This document shows, piece by piece, positions 24,601 to 36,877 of a DNA stretch of 64,000 nt. The number at the start of each line of letters is the position of its first letter. The stretch's first letter is position 1. The translations under genes were made by a program, and so were the position numbers. This DNA is from Eucalyptus grandis (Eukaryota; Streptophyta; Magnoliopsida; Myrtales; Myrtaceae), in the NCBI RefSeq assembly GCF_016545825.1, contig NC_052616.1, forward strand, positions 3,100,001-3,164,000. Reading direction: 5' to 3'. Under the pieces are notes generated by a model, which had not been told where the DNA came from, searched no databases, and saw nothing but the letters and a program-made list of their open reading frames with translations.

Positions 24601-26056
24601 AATATAATCTAACGAAATAGAATAGATAGAATTGAACTAAATTGAAATACTAAATAGAATATAGAATAATCGGATTAGAATCTTATTATATATTTTAAAA
24701 AATAGAAATTCTAATCGTTAGAATAGTCATTTTTAATTTAACTACTAATACAAATTAAAATAGAATATGTATTTCTAACTAATATTAATAGTTATTAGTT
24801 ATACATAATAAATAATATTTATCTAAATTAATTAATGTGTTTATATAGTTTATAGAATTCTAAATAATAAGAATTATGTTCTATTTTTAAATTAATGAAA
24901 TGATTTCTTATAGAAAGAAATGATTCGTTATAGATATTATAAATGATTAATGTGTATTAAATAAACAATACAATTTAATAAATATCCAATTTCGATTTCC
25001 TTTTTTTTTTTTTTTTGAGTTATCTTATAGAAGGTCCACTTTACTCTAAGGAAAGGATAAGAAGAAAAATAAAAGATAAAATAAAGATAAATGCATTACA
25101 AACCATAATGAATGAGACATTCCTCTATTGTCATTCAAAAAAAAAAAAAAAAATGACTCTTTGAGTATTCCAAATTGAATAAGAAGAATGAGAGTAAAAG
25201 AGGCATAGATATGTTATCTCGATATAGATTATATACATCTATAATGAATTGCGGATACAGAAATAATAGAATTATTTTTGATTGGATCAAATGGAGGTCT
25301 CTGATAGAGATTAAAGAAGATATGCAAGAAATTTAAAGAACAAAAAACACTTTTTTTTCTCTAGTTTATATATATAATTCGATGTGTAATTCGAATAAAT
25401 GCAGGATTTTAGCATAAATAAATGGGGATAGCAAAATTGGTAGACGCTATGGACTTAATTGGATTGAGCCTTGGTATGGAAACCTACTAAGTGACAACTT
25501 TCAAATTTAGAGAAACCATGGAATTAAAGATGGACAATCCTAAGCCAAATCCTATTTTACGAAAACCAACAAAACAATAATGGCTCATAAAGTGAGAATA
25601 AAAAAAGGATAGGATAGGTGCAGAGACTCAATGGGAGTTGTTCTAACAAATGAAGTTGAGCACGTTGTATTGGGAAAGGAATCTTTTATCGAAGCTTGAG
25701 AAAGGGAAAGGATAAACTTATGTATATACATATATGTACTGAATACTATCTCGAATGATTAATGACTACGCGAATTTTTTATATGAAAAAAGGAAACAAT
25801 TGTTGTGAATCAATTCTAAGTTGAAGAAAGAATCGAATATTCATTGATTAAATCATTTACTCCATGGTTTGACAAATCTTTTGAAGAATTGATTAATTGG
25901 ACGAAAATATTGATAGAGTCCCATTCTACATGTCAATACCAACAACAATGAAATTTAGAGTAAGAGGAAAATCCGTCGACTTTAAAAATCATGAAGGTTT
26001 AAGTCCCTCTATCCCCAAGAAGGACCATTTGACTCCTTAACTTAATGATTTATCCT
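24600..26056 (+). other. Nuclear plastid DNA insertion (NUPT): trnT-trnL spacer, trnL(UAA), start of trnL-trnF spacer
   Basis: The block is collinear with plastid DNA: an AT-rich trnT-trnL spacer, the trnL 5' exon, its group I intron (starting just after ggactt, with the conserved ggattgagccttggtatgg), the trnL 3' exon, and the start of the trnL-trnF spacer. It ends near 26056 at an A run. The left border is approximate. Substitutions such as catgaaggtttaag for cgtgagggttcaag are C-to-T or G-to-A changes, as expected for plastid DNA mutating under nuclear cytosine methylation. Confidence 0.9.
25424..26017 (+). pseudogene. trnL-UAA: Plastid-derived trnL(UAA), split by group I intron, degenerate
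   Basis: The 5' exon (25424-25456) reads ggggatagcaaaattgg and then tagacgctatggactt. It lacks two bases of the usual ATATGGCG region, which damages the D-stem side. The intron runs 25457-25967. The 3' exon (25968-26017) keeps the acceptor complement tatcccc, but the T-loop GTTCAA is gtttaa. It is inside a nuclear insertion, so no function is expected. Confidence 0.88.
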
Positions 26057-26309
26057 ATTCTTTAAAAAAAAAAAAAATTATGGAGTCTAGATAAGACCTT
26101 TCTACCCCTTTGTCTTTTTATTTGACATAGAACCAAGTCATCTAGTAAAATATTGAGAGTACTTGAATTACTCAAATGTGGTTGTAATTTTCGTTGTGTT
26201 GCCTGTTCTCTAGTCAATTTTGTGTTGTTCTCCCAATAGATGTAAGTCACGTTGATCGAACCACATATAAATAATGTCCAATTTATTTTCTTACCGGTTT
26301 ATTTTATTA

Positions 26310-26392
26310 TTTGATTGCTTGTTTCTGCAATATCAAGAAAGCAAGATGGTCTACTTTCTTAATGCACTCCAATGTTGTTTTATTTCTCAATT
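26310..26392 (-). pseudogene. Alpha/beta hydrolase exon 4 relic
   Basis: On the minus strand a TTTTGGCAG acceptor-like site precedes a frame reading LRNKTTLECIKKVDHLAFL. This aligns with the exon 4 sequence LGDNATLVCIEKAGHIVAVE at 29851-29986, with the catalytic His retained as DH. The following 40 bases also resemble the intron beside that exon. It is an older copy than the one at 29.85 kb. Confidence 0.6.
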
Positions 26393-26773
26393 TTCTGCCA
26401 AAAAAAAAGAAAGTAAATGAAAAGGTCAAATTCAAGCCAGAACTTTCAAGGGATTAGGTGCGGCGAGCAGATATCCGCTAATAGTACATGAAATGAGGAA
26501 AATTTCCAGGTGGGATAATAAAAAAAAATAATGCTTAAAAAGATCTTCATATCACACAAGCATTGTTGGATGAATGTCTATGAAATAAATTCACCTTTGT
26601 AACGAGAGATTTTATCTTGCGGAAGAAGGTGCAAAGTGAGTTTCACAACTCAAGTTCGAGAAACCAAAAGAAGGACGTGAAAGCAAACCAAACCAAAATA
26701 CTTATGCCAATTGGATTAGAATATACTGATTGTTGCTCTCAACTTTGAAAAAGCACACCATTAAGCTGCATGA
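26393..26773. other. Intergenic, nothing recognised
   Basis: AT-rich. The first part resembles the intron flank of hydrolase exon 4 (about 29991-30060). Confidence 0.35.
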
Positions 26774-27053
26774 CTTTTGTATGGCGTTCATTTAAATAAC
26801 ATAATTTTTTTATCACTTAAATATCAAATAACTTTTGAATTGATAATTTGAGTGCGATAAATTTGTAAAAATATTTACCATAAATGTTATGCCATGTTGG
26901 ATTTTCAGTATTTGAGTGAATGTTTTAAAAAAAAATTAGCACTCAAATGATCGATCAAAGGTTATGACATTCAACTAAACTATTTTTTTTTAAGTTATAA
27001 TATTCAAATGATAAAAAAAAAATATAATACTCAAATGTTCGAACTCCGTGACA
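26774..27053. mobile_element. Possible MITE
   Basis: The left end (gttcatttaaataacataat, then ttttatcacttaaatat) is mirrored by the right end, which carries atattcaaatgataaaaaaa and atactcaaatg. It is about 280 bp, AT-rich and non-coding. Confidence 0.35.
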
Positions 27054-27169
27054 GTTGTGGTATTTTTATCCACTCCGAACGCATTCCTCGTGGGATTTTC
27101 CTGGCTGGGTAAAGGACATTCCTTTCCTGAGTTCGCGCGCACAACTCCTCATGGAAATTCATTTTTTTG

Positions 27170-28812
27170 GGAAAATTTCAATTAAGGGCCTAAGGTGGAA
27201 CCATTTTCTAAAAAAAAAAAAAAACCTAAAATGGACATTGTCTCAAAAAAGGACCTAAAGTGACCAACTTAATTTCAAATAAGGGCCTCAACTTAAAAGA
27301 CAACCAAATCTTATTTGCATCTAGGGGTATTTTTGTCTAAAGACCTTTTTTCCTTTTTTTTTTTAAAAATTTATTTTCTCCTTCTCTTTCTTTTTTTCAT
27401 CATCATCGTGTCTTCACCTTTTTCACTCTTTAGATCGTGTTCTCCAAAGTCCATCTTATCTTCCTTGTGGAATTAGCCATCAACGCCTCAACCTCATTCG
27501 CCATTACCCTCAACAGCAATTCCAATACCTTTGTTGAAAGATGGAGGTCAATCCAAGCCCTAAATCGAGCACGAGTGGACCAAGATATGATGCTCAGCCG
27601 ATTCGATCCCCATATCTTGTGGTCGTGGTCAAGCACGAAGCATGATGAGGTGTAAGCCATTAGTTTGCTGCCCTTGTGGTCATTGATGCTTGAATTCAAA
27701 TCGGTGCTCACGCAGGCTATGATTGATCTTAGCGAGGAGAAGCTAGATTGAAGTGCCTAAGCCAAATTTATTATAGCTTTTTGAGGAATTTCTGTGATAC
27801 TCATGTGCATTGATTTGTTTAGTGAAATACGTGGTTTTGGGAATTTTTGAGCGATTTTTCACTTTTTTCATCTTGTTATTCTCTCTCAAATATGTGTAGA
27901 TAATATTTTAGAGTTAGAGAGGCAAATTTGTTTGAACATGTGTAGACCGAGTCATTCGTTTTTTAGATTGAGTGCTGTTTGATTTGAATCGCCACTAAAG
28001 GCGAGTATCTTCAATCACAAAGTTAGAATGATTCAACAGCTTTTGAAAATAACCAGCATGCACGACACAATTGACCCCTCTTAAGAAGCCACATATTCCA
28101 CCTCAATGCAAGTTGCGTCTATGAATGTTATGGATAATCCAACCCGGACCCAATAAAACATTCCCAAGAAGCTATGAGTGAAAGTTATCATGGCATAGGC
28201 AATTTCATTGGTGGGGAGAACATGAAACCGTTACTTTAATTGCCATAATACGTTTTTATAAGCAAATTGAATTTAAAAAAACCCGCTGATGGATATTTCT
28301 TGATTCTCAAGTTCATTATCGTCATCGAAGAAGGTGAGTGGTGGCGAATAACTTAAAAGCCAACTTATGCCGAAATCGATGAGTTCTTTGGGTGAGGATG
28401 CAAAATTGCATAATGTAGAGAGCATGCACTTTGAAGTTTGTTGATGGGAGGCCGCAGAACTAAAGCAAGCAATTTGCAGTTATGCAAAATTGCATAATTT
28501 CTCGAATATCTTTTAGTTTTCTTCTTTTCTAAATTATTCAAATTGTTTTGCACGTGTGCAAGCTCGTGAGTGAGGAGTCCGATGCATTTGTCAAGAAGGA
28601 GGTGAGCAAGATGAAAGAAGAAAGAAAAGAAAAGAAAAAGTATTTAGACGAAAATACCCCTAGCTGCAAATAAGATTTGACTGGCTTTCAAGTTGAAACC
28701 CTTATTTGAGACTAAATTGGTCATTTCGGGCCCTTATTTGATACAATGTCCACTTTAAGCATTTTTTTTTTTAGAAAACGATTTCACTTTAGGCCCTTAA
28801 TTAAAATTTTCC
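27170..28812. mobile_element. MULE-like element with about 170-bp TIRs and unidentified cargo
   Basis: The left arm 27170-27346 (GGAAAATTTCAATTAAGGGC) is repeated in inverted orientation at 28644-28812, reading GGAAAATTTTAATTAAGGGC from the right. Both arms share the internal tatttttgtct/agacgaaaata stretch at their inner edge. The flanking 9-mers, atttttttg and ttttttttt, match at 7 of 9 positions but are low complexity. It encodes no transposase. The interior 27420-28620 has ORFs on both strands (27437-27655 plus, 27711-27430 minus) that I do not recognise. They could be captured host sequence. Confidence 0.65.
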
Positions 28813-29850
28813 TTTTTTTTTTAAAACAATAAGTTCTCGTCTCAACAGCCATTGCACACGGAGGAAACCCACCCTCCCGCTGCGTACACGCCGCCGTCTA
28901 ACGCGTGCTATGCCGCCTTGTCCCCTCTCGTCCCTGCCATCTTCGTTAGCACGTGTATTTACCCCGAACGTCCGTTCTTTTTTTCTTTTTAAAGAAAAAC
29001 AAACTTCCATTTACCGTCAATTTCTGAAACATACGGATAAATGCGCGCTTTTTTAAGGAACCGATTTATATCGCAAGATTTTTGCTGGATACGACCTAGT
29101 TCGTTGCCTAAATCCCTAAGTATTCTTCAATTTTATGTTCAGTTCAAACTATGTTACCAACTTTTATATATAAAGGAATCACCAACTTTTACTCAAGTCC
29201 CAAATTTATTCTCGACCTTTTGTTCAAAGTCACTAGTGATCATTTAATATGGCATCCACATTAACAAACTAATGGGGATTTAAAAGTTATTGCTACCATC
29301 ATCTTCCTGGTCCAAGAAAAAGGATTTTGTCTAGAAAATGCAGATTAGTCTCTCTTTCTCTCTCTTCAGCCCTCAATCCTGACCAGTGTGCATCCCTCAC
29401 CGACAACACCTTAGATCTGGTCCGACTCCGCCCGTGACAATCTTCTAGCCAACTCCGCCTCTGAGCTGCCTCCACCACCGGAGCCCCTCTCTCCTATGAC
29501 TATGTCCTCATGGCGGACAGTGACAATAAACAGTCATCTACCACCACTATTCCTCTATCTCTCTCTATATTCTTCTTATATAGTAAAGCAAATCCATAAC
29601 ATAATTCCAAACACTAAGGTTAGAGTATATTGCAGCAACAGAAGCAATCGAGGAAGCAATGTGAGAGGTTTGCTTAGCAAGATTGCCACCAAATAGAATT
29701 GTTATTTATTGTGATAATTAAGTGCATGTGTCTAACTTAAAACAAATTCATCAAGGTGCAAACCATACAAATTGACAATATTTGTAATCTCTTTAACAAA
29801 TTATTCTGCTAATTGTCATAGTAGTCATCAGAAGATATTCTGCGACCCAA
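28813..29850. other. Intergenic, nothing recognised
   Basis: A CT-rich and GC-richer patch at 29340-29520 has no identifiable product. Confidence 0.4.
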
Positions 29851-29986
29851 CTATTTTGTGTGTCCAGTTTTGTAAATAGAGGCCAGAATTTTCTTCAAAC
29901 ATTTATTGTAGACGAAAGGTCTCTCCACTGCAACAATATGGCCTGCTTTCTCAATGCATACCAGTGTTGCATTATCTCCCAAATTT
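29851..29986 (-). pseudogene. Alpha/beta hydrolase exon 4 (last exon), well preserved
   Basis: The exon opens after a TTTTGGACAG acceptor, completes the split Glu codon from exon 3, and reads NLGDNATLVCIEKAGHIVAV, then ERPFVYNKCLKKILASIYKT and GHTK before a TAG stop at 29853-29851. IEKAGH holds the catalytic His of the Ser-Asp-His triad. Length (136 nt, one base plus 45 codons) and phase match exon 3 at 30613-30680 exactly. No exon 1 lies upstream within the window, hence pseudogene by context; the exon itself is undamaged. Confidence 0.82.
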
Positions 29987-30102
29987 CTGTCCAAAAGAAC
30001 ATAACCGAACGAGTCAAATTTCTTCTGAAGATAATTGAACGGAAACCCAGTGGAGCAAACATCTTTTAAGTATGCCTATTTACAGTAATAGCTATCAGGT
30101 CA

Positions 30103-30143
<41 letters not shown>

Positions 30144-30612
30144 ATTTAACGGGAAATTATCAGTGAACCAAGTGCCATAATATAAATAAATCGTTACAAG
30201 TTTATCAATACTTCCCATTAGCTTCATGCAATTTCCCATACAACATATAATAGCTTTATTAGGTCCACAAAACGTGCAAAAGAAAAAAATTAAACTGCCA
30301 TCGTCATAAATTGATGTTATATATCAAAATTCATTTCTTAAAACTCTGATACGAACATATTGCAATCTAATGAGCAGTAACAATCTTCTTGTCTTAATTG
30401 CAAACTAAAATTGGACAAAATAAGAACTGCGGTTAAAGTTTTTGTTAACACATGACTTCTTTCTTCACGATCAATGATAATCGAGCTAAAGGAAATAGCC
30501 AAGACATGCTGATATAACAATATGGTTTTAGCTTTAAAACTTTAGCATGGATAAATAAACAAATAAATATAAATTGATTGACGAACTGTTAAATGAAAAT
30601 CTGTAAACATAC
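29987..30612 (-). other. Hydrolase intron 3 with GA microsatellite
   Basis: GT-AG intron between exons 3 and 4. It contains a GA repeat of about 18 units at 30105-30141. Confidence 0.7.
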
Positions 30613-30680
30613 TCTTTCAGTGATTGGGCTACTTCCAATGGGAAGATCCTGTCATTCTCGCCCCAGACCAGATGCACCTT
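30613..30680 (-). pseudogene. Alpha/beta hydrolase exon 3
   Basis: Minus-strand exon of 68 nt after the acceptor TTTTGCAG. It reads KVHLVWGENDRIFPLEVAQS and then LK, plus two bases, and ends at donor GTATGT (30612). GEND carries the catalytic Asp. Phase is compatible with exon 4 and with an exon 2 ending in PQ. This family characteristically reads W-G-E-x-D-x-I-F here. Confidence 0.85.
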
Positions 30681-33431
30681 CTGCAAAAGATCATATCAAT
30701 CATCAGCCGATTTCCAATTACATTCTACAAATATGACTAGAAGGAGGATAGTTTGAGAAAGTCTTGCGTACACCCGAATAATGTGAGTCCATTCGTATAA
30801 ACTATTTTATTAGCCAATTTATTTGTAGTAATGGAATAAGTTGTAGCGTAATGGCTATTGCATTAATTAGTACATTGTTTGATTTAAGTATTATAATATT
30901 TATTATACTATTTGGTTGTATGAATCACATATAAAATAAAGGGTAAATAGTTTTTTTTATTTTAAGTTATTTAACAATTATGAATGATTATGACTTCAAC
31001 TTAATGGTTTATCCTATTAAAAGACTACTAGTTATCACATAGTTAAAAGTAGATTGAAATAACAATTATAATTTTTTGAGCATTGATTAATTTAATCAGT
31101 AATGATTATTCATTATATTATGAATAATAAACTATTTGATTATAGAAATATAGATAATTGTACCTGATAGTAGGTAACTAATATGATGCTAGTTATTGTT
31201 ATAATTTTAACATAAACCAATATTTTTCTTATAGATAGCATAATTATTATAACATCAATCACATCGATTATATCTAATATTTTATTTATTAACGACATAA
31301 CATATGTATACGTCAAAAAAATATAATTAATGTTATTACTATGTACATAATACAACAAATTTAGTCATAATTCGGAATAATAATCTAACATGGATAATTA
31401 ATGTAGTTTTGGCTATAATAAAAATTATGATGTAACAACTATTACCGCAAACAAAAACTGTAATAGGCAATGAACATGTAATATAATAGACACTATTACA
31501 ACCAAACAATGTTCTACATATTGATTCCATGTAGGGCCACAGGGTCTAATGGTTAGCAATAGCATTAAGTAAGTTCACATGCACAGAGTACACGTTACAA
31601 TTTTGCATGTAACCATTCACTTGGGTTCTAACCTTACTTTCTTTTGCCTTTTCCATTTATGCCCCAAACTCTGTACAAATTCCTACTATAGAATATGTAA
31701 GTTTTTGCATCACGTAAAAGAGATTGACCAAATACAAAAAGAGATTATCAGGTATACAAAGACCGTTAATATAATAAGTGATGTGAGAGAACTTAATGAG
31801 CATTTATCAACTAGATAGTGTTCGAACATCGATAAGAAATATAGCAACTTGATATATCGAGGTAAATATACCTACCATTTCCACTAGGGAATACTAAATT
31901 GAACATGAAAATTATCAATTTCAATGATAAACACGTATTCAAAGGCATGCACATGTAATTACATATGAGATTTTGGCCTAATATATAGATTTATCTAGGG
32001 ATAATTACCAAAAAAGTCTTAAACATATTGCACTAGTGCCAATTCAGTTATAGGCCTTTCAATTATGCTAATTTAGTCATAAATCTTTACACATTTTGCT
32101 AATTAAATCCATGAGATGAATTTTAGCGAAACACAAGCCATTCTATGCGATATGATCGTGCTAATATGGACAATTTTTAATAATTTTTTTCTTTACCTTC
32201 TTTCCTCTTTTTTTTTTTCACCGTATACGATGAGAGTTGTCAAAGCTCGCTAGCCACTAGGCAAGGCTATCAGGGCTTCACTACCAAATCTAGGCAAGGT
32301 CTGCCTTGTCGCTAAGGGCAAGGCCACCTTGCTCATGGCTAGTGAGGGCTTTACATAGTTCTTACCTATAACCAGTGAAGGCTTTTCGACCCTTGCCTAG
32401 TGGCTGACAAGCTCTATTGACCCTCACCAACCACAATGATAAAAAAAAAAAAAAAATGAAAAGAAGCAAAGGAAAATGATTAATAAAAATTTGAAAAATA
32501 TTAATAAACTAAAAATTATCCATGTTAGCACAAGTCATATCACGTAGGATGGCCGTCATCCACGCTTGTGATTTTTACCAAAAAAATGATTAAAATTGAC
32601 TCAATTGATAGAACGTGAGAATGTTTAGTATTAAATTGACATAAATGTAATAAGTTTAGAACTTTTATAATAATTATCCTAAATTATCTTAGTTGTTAGA
32701 TGCACAAGCTCACATGATCCGACAAGATCAAAGGGTTTGGATCAAGTCAATTATGCATATCTTGCATAGGCATGTTATGAATTCACTGTGTATTATCTAC
32801 CTTTGGATTTGGTGAGAACCACAAGAAGTAATTTTATAGGTTGCAAGGACAAGAGTTCTAAGGACTAGCTTTTGGCAAAGTAATTATAGCATATACCGAC
32901 AGTGTGAAAAGTTTTACACAAGATCTTTTATAAACCATCTATCAAGAAGATTAGCTGGTTATGGCCTCAAATAAAAATAAATGAGACATTTGTGTATGTT
33001 TTTCTTAATATAGGTGGTTTTGCATTATTTTTCCTTTTTGTATACTCGAGTAGGTTACAAACACGTCTGGCATTATCACAACAAAACGAATACGAGAGTG
33101 ACATGTAGAATTATTTGATCAAAGTACTATACGTAGAGTCTCTATGTTAGAGAAAATCAACAATGAATGAAAGAAATAATGAATCACATCTCATATTACA
33201 TCCAATAAGAAAGATTTCTCAAGTACTTATTTCGTTCATTACTCCACTCATAAAATGAGTATAAACAGAATTTTTCAACCGTGAAGGCATCATGCATGGT
33301 GCGATTTCACTCATTTATGCTTTGAAAAAATCAGTTATTTATTTATTTATTTAAAAACTATATTTTTTGTCGTAACGAAAATTCGTAGGTTTAAAAAAAA
33401 ACCAACAACCAAGGGAGAAGCTTCATCAAAC
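30681..33431 (-). other. Hydrolase intron 2, AT-rich, with nested TIR element
   Basis: This 2.75 kb stretch lies between exon 3 and exon 2 on the same strand. It holds the inverted-repeat element at 31999-32679 and no recognisable coding sequence. Confidence 0.5.
31999..32679. mobile_element. Non-autonomous TIR element
   Basis: The left end GGATAATTACCAAAAAAGTC is matched by GGATAATTATTATAAAAGTT reading inward from the right. Similarity continues for about 50 bp, and a repeat-rich core lies at 32230-32440. A flanking target duplication is not clear. Confidence 0.55.
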
Positions 33432-33518
33432 CTGAGGGTACCGGGAAAGCGAAATCCTCGTCTGGAATGACCAGAGCCTCCAGCAATTCGACTCTCTCTT
33501 TCTGTAGTCAAATATGAC
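33432..33518 (-). pseudogene. Alpha/beta hydrolase exon 2 with an internal out-of-frame stretch
   Basis: After a GGCAG acceptor the exon opens VIFDYRK, which fits directly after the KHALE end of exon 1. It closes in PQ at donor GTTTGATG, in phase with exon 3. Between these, the family sequence (ERVELLEALVIPDEDFAFPV) is in another frame: a one-base loss after RK and a net two-base loss near the end cancel out. The 87-nt exon therefore stays open but about 19 codons are read wrongly. The matching exon 1 is not found between here and 64 kb. Confidence 0.75.
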
Positions 33519-34500
33519 CTGCCATCCAAATGACAAGAAATGCATATATTTGCTGTAAACCACTCATCTTTACGCGGAGGGTCCGCAGAGATTTCTACAC
33601 ATGCTCATAAATACCACTAACGAAGTCTCTCTTGACAAAAAAAAAAAAAAAGTCTCTCTCTCTGACCACCATCATCGACGAGGACCGCCACCTCCAGTCC
33701 CGCACCACAACGGGCGCCTCCACTTCAACGACAAGACTTGTTTTGACAGATCTCTCTCCCCCGTTATCGGGGCACAATTATCCTGATGATGATCGTTCAC
33801 CACAGAGGAGATGACATCTGAATGTCTCCCACGACAATGGAGACGAGATCTACTTTGTTTTGCTCTGCCCCAACCCCACCATCAATGCTGCCGTGCCCAT
33901 ATCTCACTTTTTGACCTAATATCTACTTCACACCTATATTTATGCACATATTATTGACATACCTCTAAGCAATATCTCACATTTAAAAGATCAAATTGCC
34001 CTTCCTTACAAGCTCATTCTAACATCATGCTTAAAATCTAAGGGATTTGGTTTTTAATTGGTTTTAAGTGTTTTGGATGGGTTTGAGAATTCAGGATTTC
34101 ATGGAGAATATTTTCGGAACAGAAATGTTATGTTTGTATATAGAGACGCAATTATAATTGACGTGGAGGCACAAATTCGTTTCTAAAGGTAAGTACTCAT
34201 GTAGCATTTACTATATTCAAAGGAGTATGTAAATAATCATAAGTTTTTACTAATGCCATGGCTAAAACAGTGGTTTCGCTTATGTAAATGCCACATGACA
34301 CGCAACCATGAGCGAGCCCATTGTGAACCCATTGACTTGCACACACAGAGGATTATGATTTTTTTTTATTGGGTAATATTATATGCACAAAATGGAGTCC
34401 ACCACAGGGAGAGAGTCGCTGATATGTACATCAGTAGCTTCGCCTTCTCATGTGTTTGAAGTACTTTCATTCAACTCACTTCTGCTCTCCTTCAACCACA
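33519..34500. other. Intergenic, no hydrolase exon 1 found
   Basis: I searched both strands of the ORF translations for HGFVGDG or GFSYG-like motifs here and found none. The CT-rich patch at 33650-33760 is not recognised. Confidence 0.45.
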
Positions 34501-36306
34501 CGAGGGCATGCTGATAGCTAGGGTTTCACCCAACTTGGCCGATTGGGCGCCCATTTTCTCCAATCCCCCAATACATCTTCCGTCTGGCTTCCTCCGCAGA
34601 TTCCAAAGAATCGAACTTCTCTCGTGTTCCACCCATGAGCAATCCACGTTGATCTTCGGGCCAGACCCGCTCCGGGAGGTACCTGGCCACGTGGGTTTTG
34701 CGTACGCTCTTCCCTCCTTGGCCGTGGATTGTCCCTTGTAAATAATCCGCTCGCCGATGAGGTGGTGTTGTTTTACTTGCTTAACAAAATCAGATTGTTA
34801 CGTGCCTTCCATATAAGCCAAAGGGAAGTCGCAAAGATCGCTTGGTTTAAGCCGACTGGCCCGAGGCAGTAATCACATACCCATTGATCTACTAAGATAG
34901 GCTTGGGATAACATCTATTTCGACATCATAGTTCAGCCAACATGTTTTTTGTCCATTATCATGTGATAAATAAAGTGTTCGATGATTCTGGCCATTGATG
35001 GCAAAAGGCAAGAGGGCCTTCCCATGATTTTCCTCCCAGATAGATTGGATTCGTGTTGGTAGACCTTCATTACATAGACTCCACATGAAGTGTCCGACTG
35101 GGGTTGATTTGGAGATGCCATATTTCTCTCCATAGTCTTTTCTGAGCTTGATATGAGGATGACGCCTTGTTGTCTGCGGGTTGCCGATGTTTCGTTCTAA
35201 GTCACGGTATCCACTTTTAACATTATAGTTCCCCGCAGTAAGGCCCTATCCATATCGACGATCTGATCCGGGAATAATGTTGAGTGTGGTTTGTTGAATC
35301 TCTTCGATATAGGGCCGTTGAATATCTCTTGTATAAGTTGATTCTTCCATGTACGTGTGTTTGTATCGATGATATCTACCACACATCGGGGTCGCGTTAT
35401 GTTGCTGGTCCCCCAATTGGTCCGTTACATTAGCCACCGATCCTCTCTCAAGTTGATAGATTTACCATCGCCAACTTCCCATTTTAGATCAGGCCTTAGG
35501 GCATCTCTACCTACTAGAATACTTTGCCAACCCCATGATGGTCCGGGGCACCCTGTAGCATTCCATAGGTGCCATGAGGGAAGTAGAGGCCTTTAAAGAT
35601 TCGCTCCATAAGGCCTCGGGAGCTTGATCTAGTCTCAGGCTTGTTTCTCAAAGACGCCTTGTTAAAGTCCACAAGGTCCCTAAATCCCATTCCCCTTGCT
35701 CCTTTCTCTTCTTTCAAAACTTCCCAACTATTCCAATGAACACCTTTTTTTCTGCATTGCTCTTCCACCGTAAAGCTGAAATTTTTCTTTCAATGGCTCG
35801 ACAAATGGATAAAGGAATTTTGAAAATATTCATGGCATATTGGGGTAGAGCCCGAACAACTGTTTTATTAATATTTCTCTCCCGCCTTGATATTAACTTG
35901 CTCTTTCCAACCCTCCAGTTTTCTATCCACTCGTGCCATGATCCAATTAAACATCCGTTTTCTAGTTTGTCCCCAATCGATGGTATCCCAAGTATTTTCC
36001 GGTTTTTTCTAATATGGGGACCCTCATTTCAGCTGCCATGTTTCTTTTTCAAGTCCTGTGGACAACTTGCCCCAAAGAAGAACAGCCGTATTTATTGAGA
36101 TTAATCAACTGACCAGATGCGAAGCAATAACAGCTTTAGTATATTTGCAAGATCCCGAGTTTCCCGATCGTTCCATCCAGAAAAATATAGCATCATCCGC
36201 GAAGAGTAGGTGGGATAAAGTAGGACACCGAGAATTCAGTTTAATACCTTTTAAGCTCCCGTCTGTCATGGCCTTGTGCACCATGTTAGAAAGGACATTG
36301 GCCTAA

Positions 36307-36877
36307 TTATAAAGAGATAAGGTGAGAGAGGATCCCTTGTCTAATGCCTCTAGTTGGCGCGAAACTTTCTCCCCGTTTCCCATTAATTAGAATACGAAAT
36401 TGAGGAGGAGATGCAAAATCGACCAGACTAACCCATTTCTCGTTGAAGCCCATCTTTTCCATACAATCACAAAGAAAGTCCCACTCAACTCGATCGTACG
36501 CTTTCGCATATCCAGCTTCAGCATTGCTTGGAATTTTTGGCGATTTTCTCACTCTAAGTTGATGTAGGACTTCTTGAACTATGAAAATATTGTCCCGTAT
36601 TTGGCGGCCTGCAACAAATGCACTCTGTTTCTTGGGAAATAATGGATGGAAGCCAAGGTTTAAGTCTGCTTGCCATTACTTTAGTGATCACTTTTGTAAT
36701 TAAAATTACACAAACCGATGGGTCGGGTCGGTAATGCTCGGGGTTGGCCACCTTGGGGATAAGTGTGATAAATGTCTCATTTAATCTTGGATCAAAGGAA
36801 CCATCTCTAAAGAAAGCGTCTACCATTTGAAAAATATCTTCCGAATAAGATGCCATTGACTTTGATGAAGAGGCCAC
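36307..36877 (-). pseudogene. LINE reverse transcriptase core
   Basis: Two adjoining frames (36877-36554 and 36552-36307) give RT blocks 1-5, including FITLIPKV, HYRP, YDRVEWDFL, RILINGKRGESFAPTRGIRQ and G. The FADD-equivalent catalytic block follows near 36200 in another frame. Confidence 0.85.

Noticed and set aside
25424..26017. Functional nuclear tRNA-Leu
   Set aside because: It contains a plastid group I intron, has lost two D-arm bases and has a changed T-loop. It is a plastid insertion relic.
28000..28140. Copia-like VEYVAS motif on the minus strand
   Set aside because: Only a few residues fit an RNase H end and no neighbouring domain supports it.
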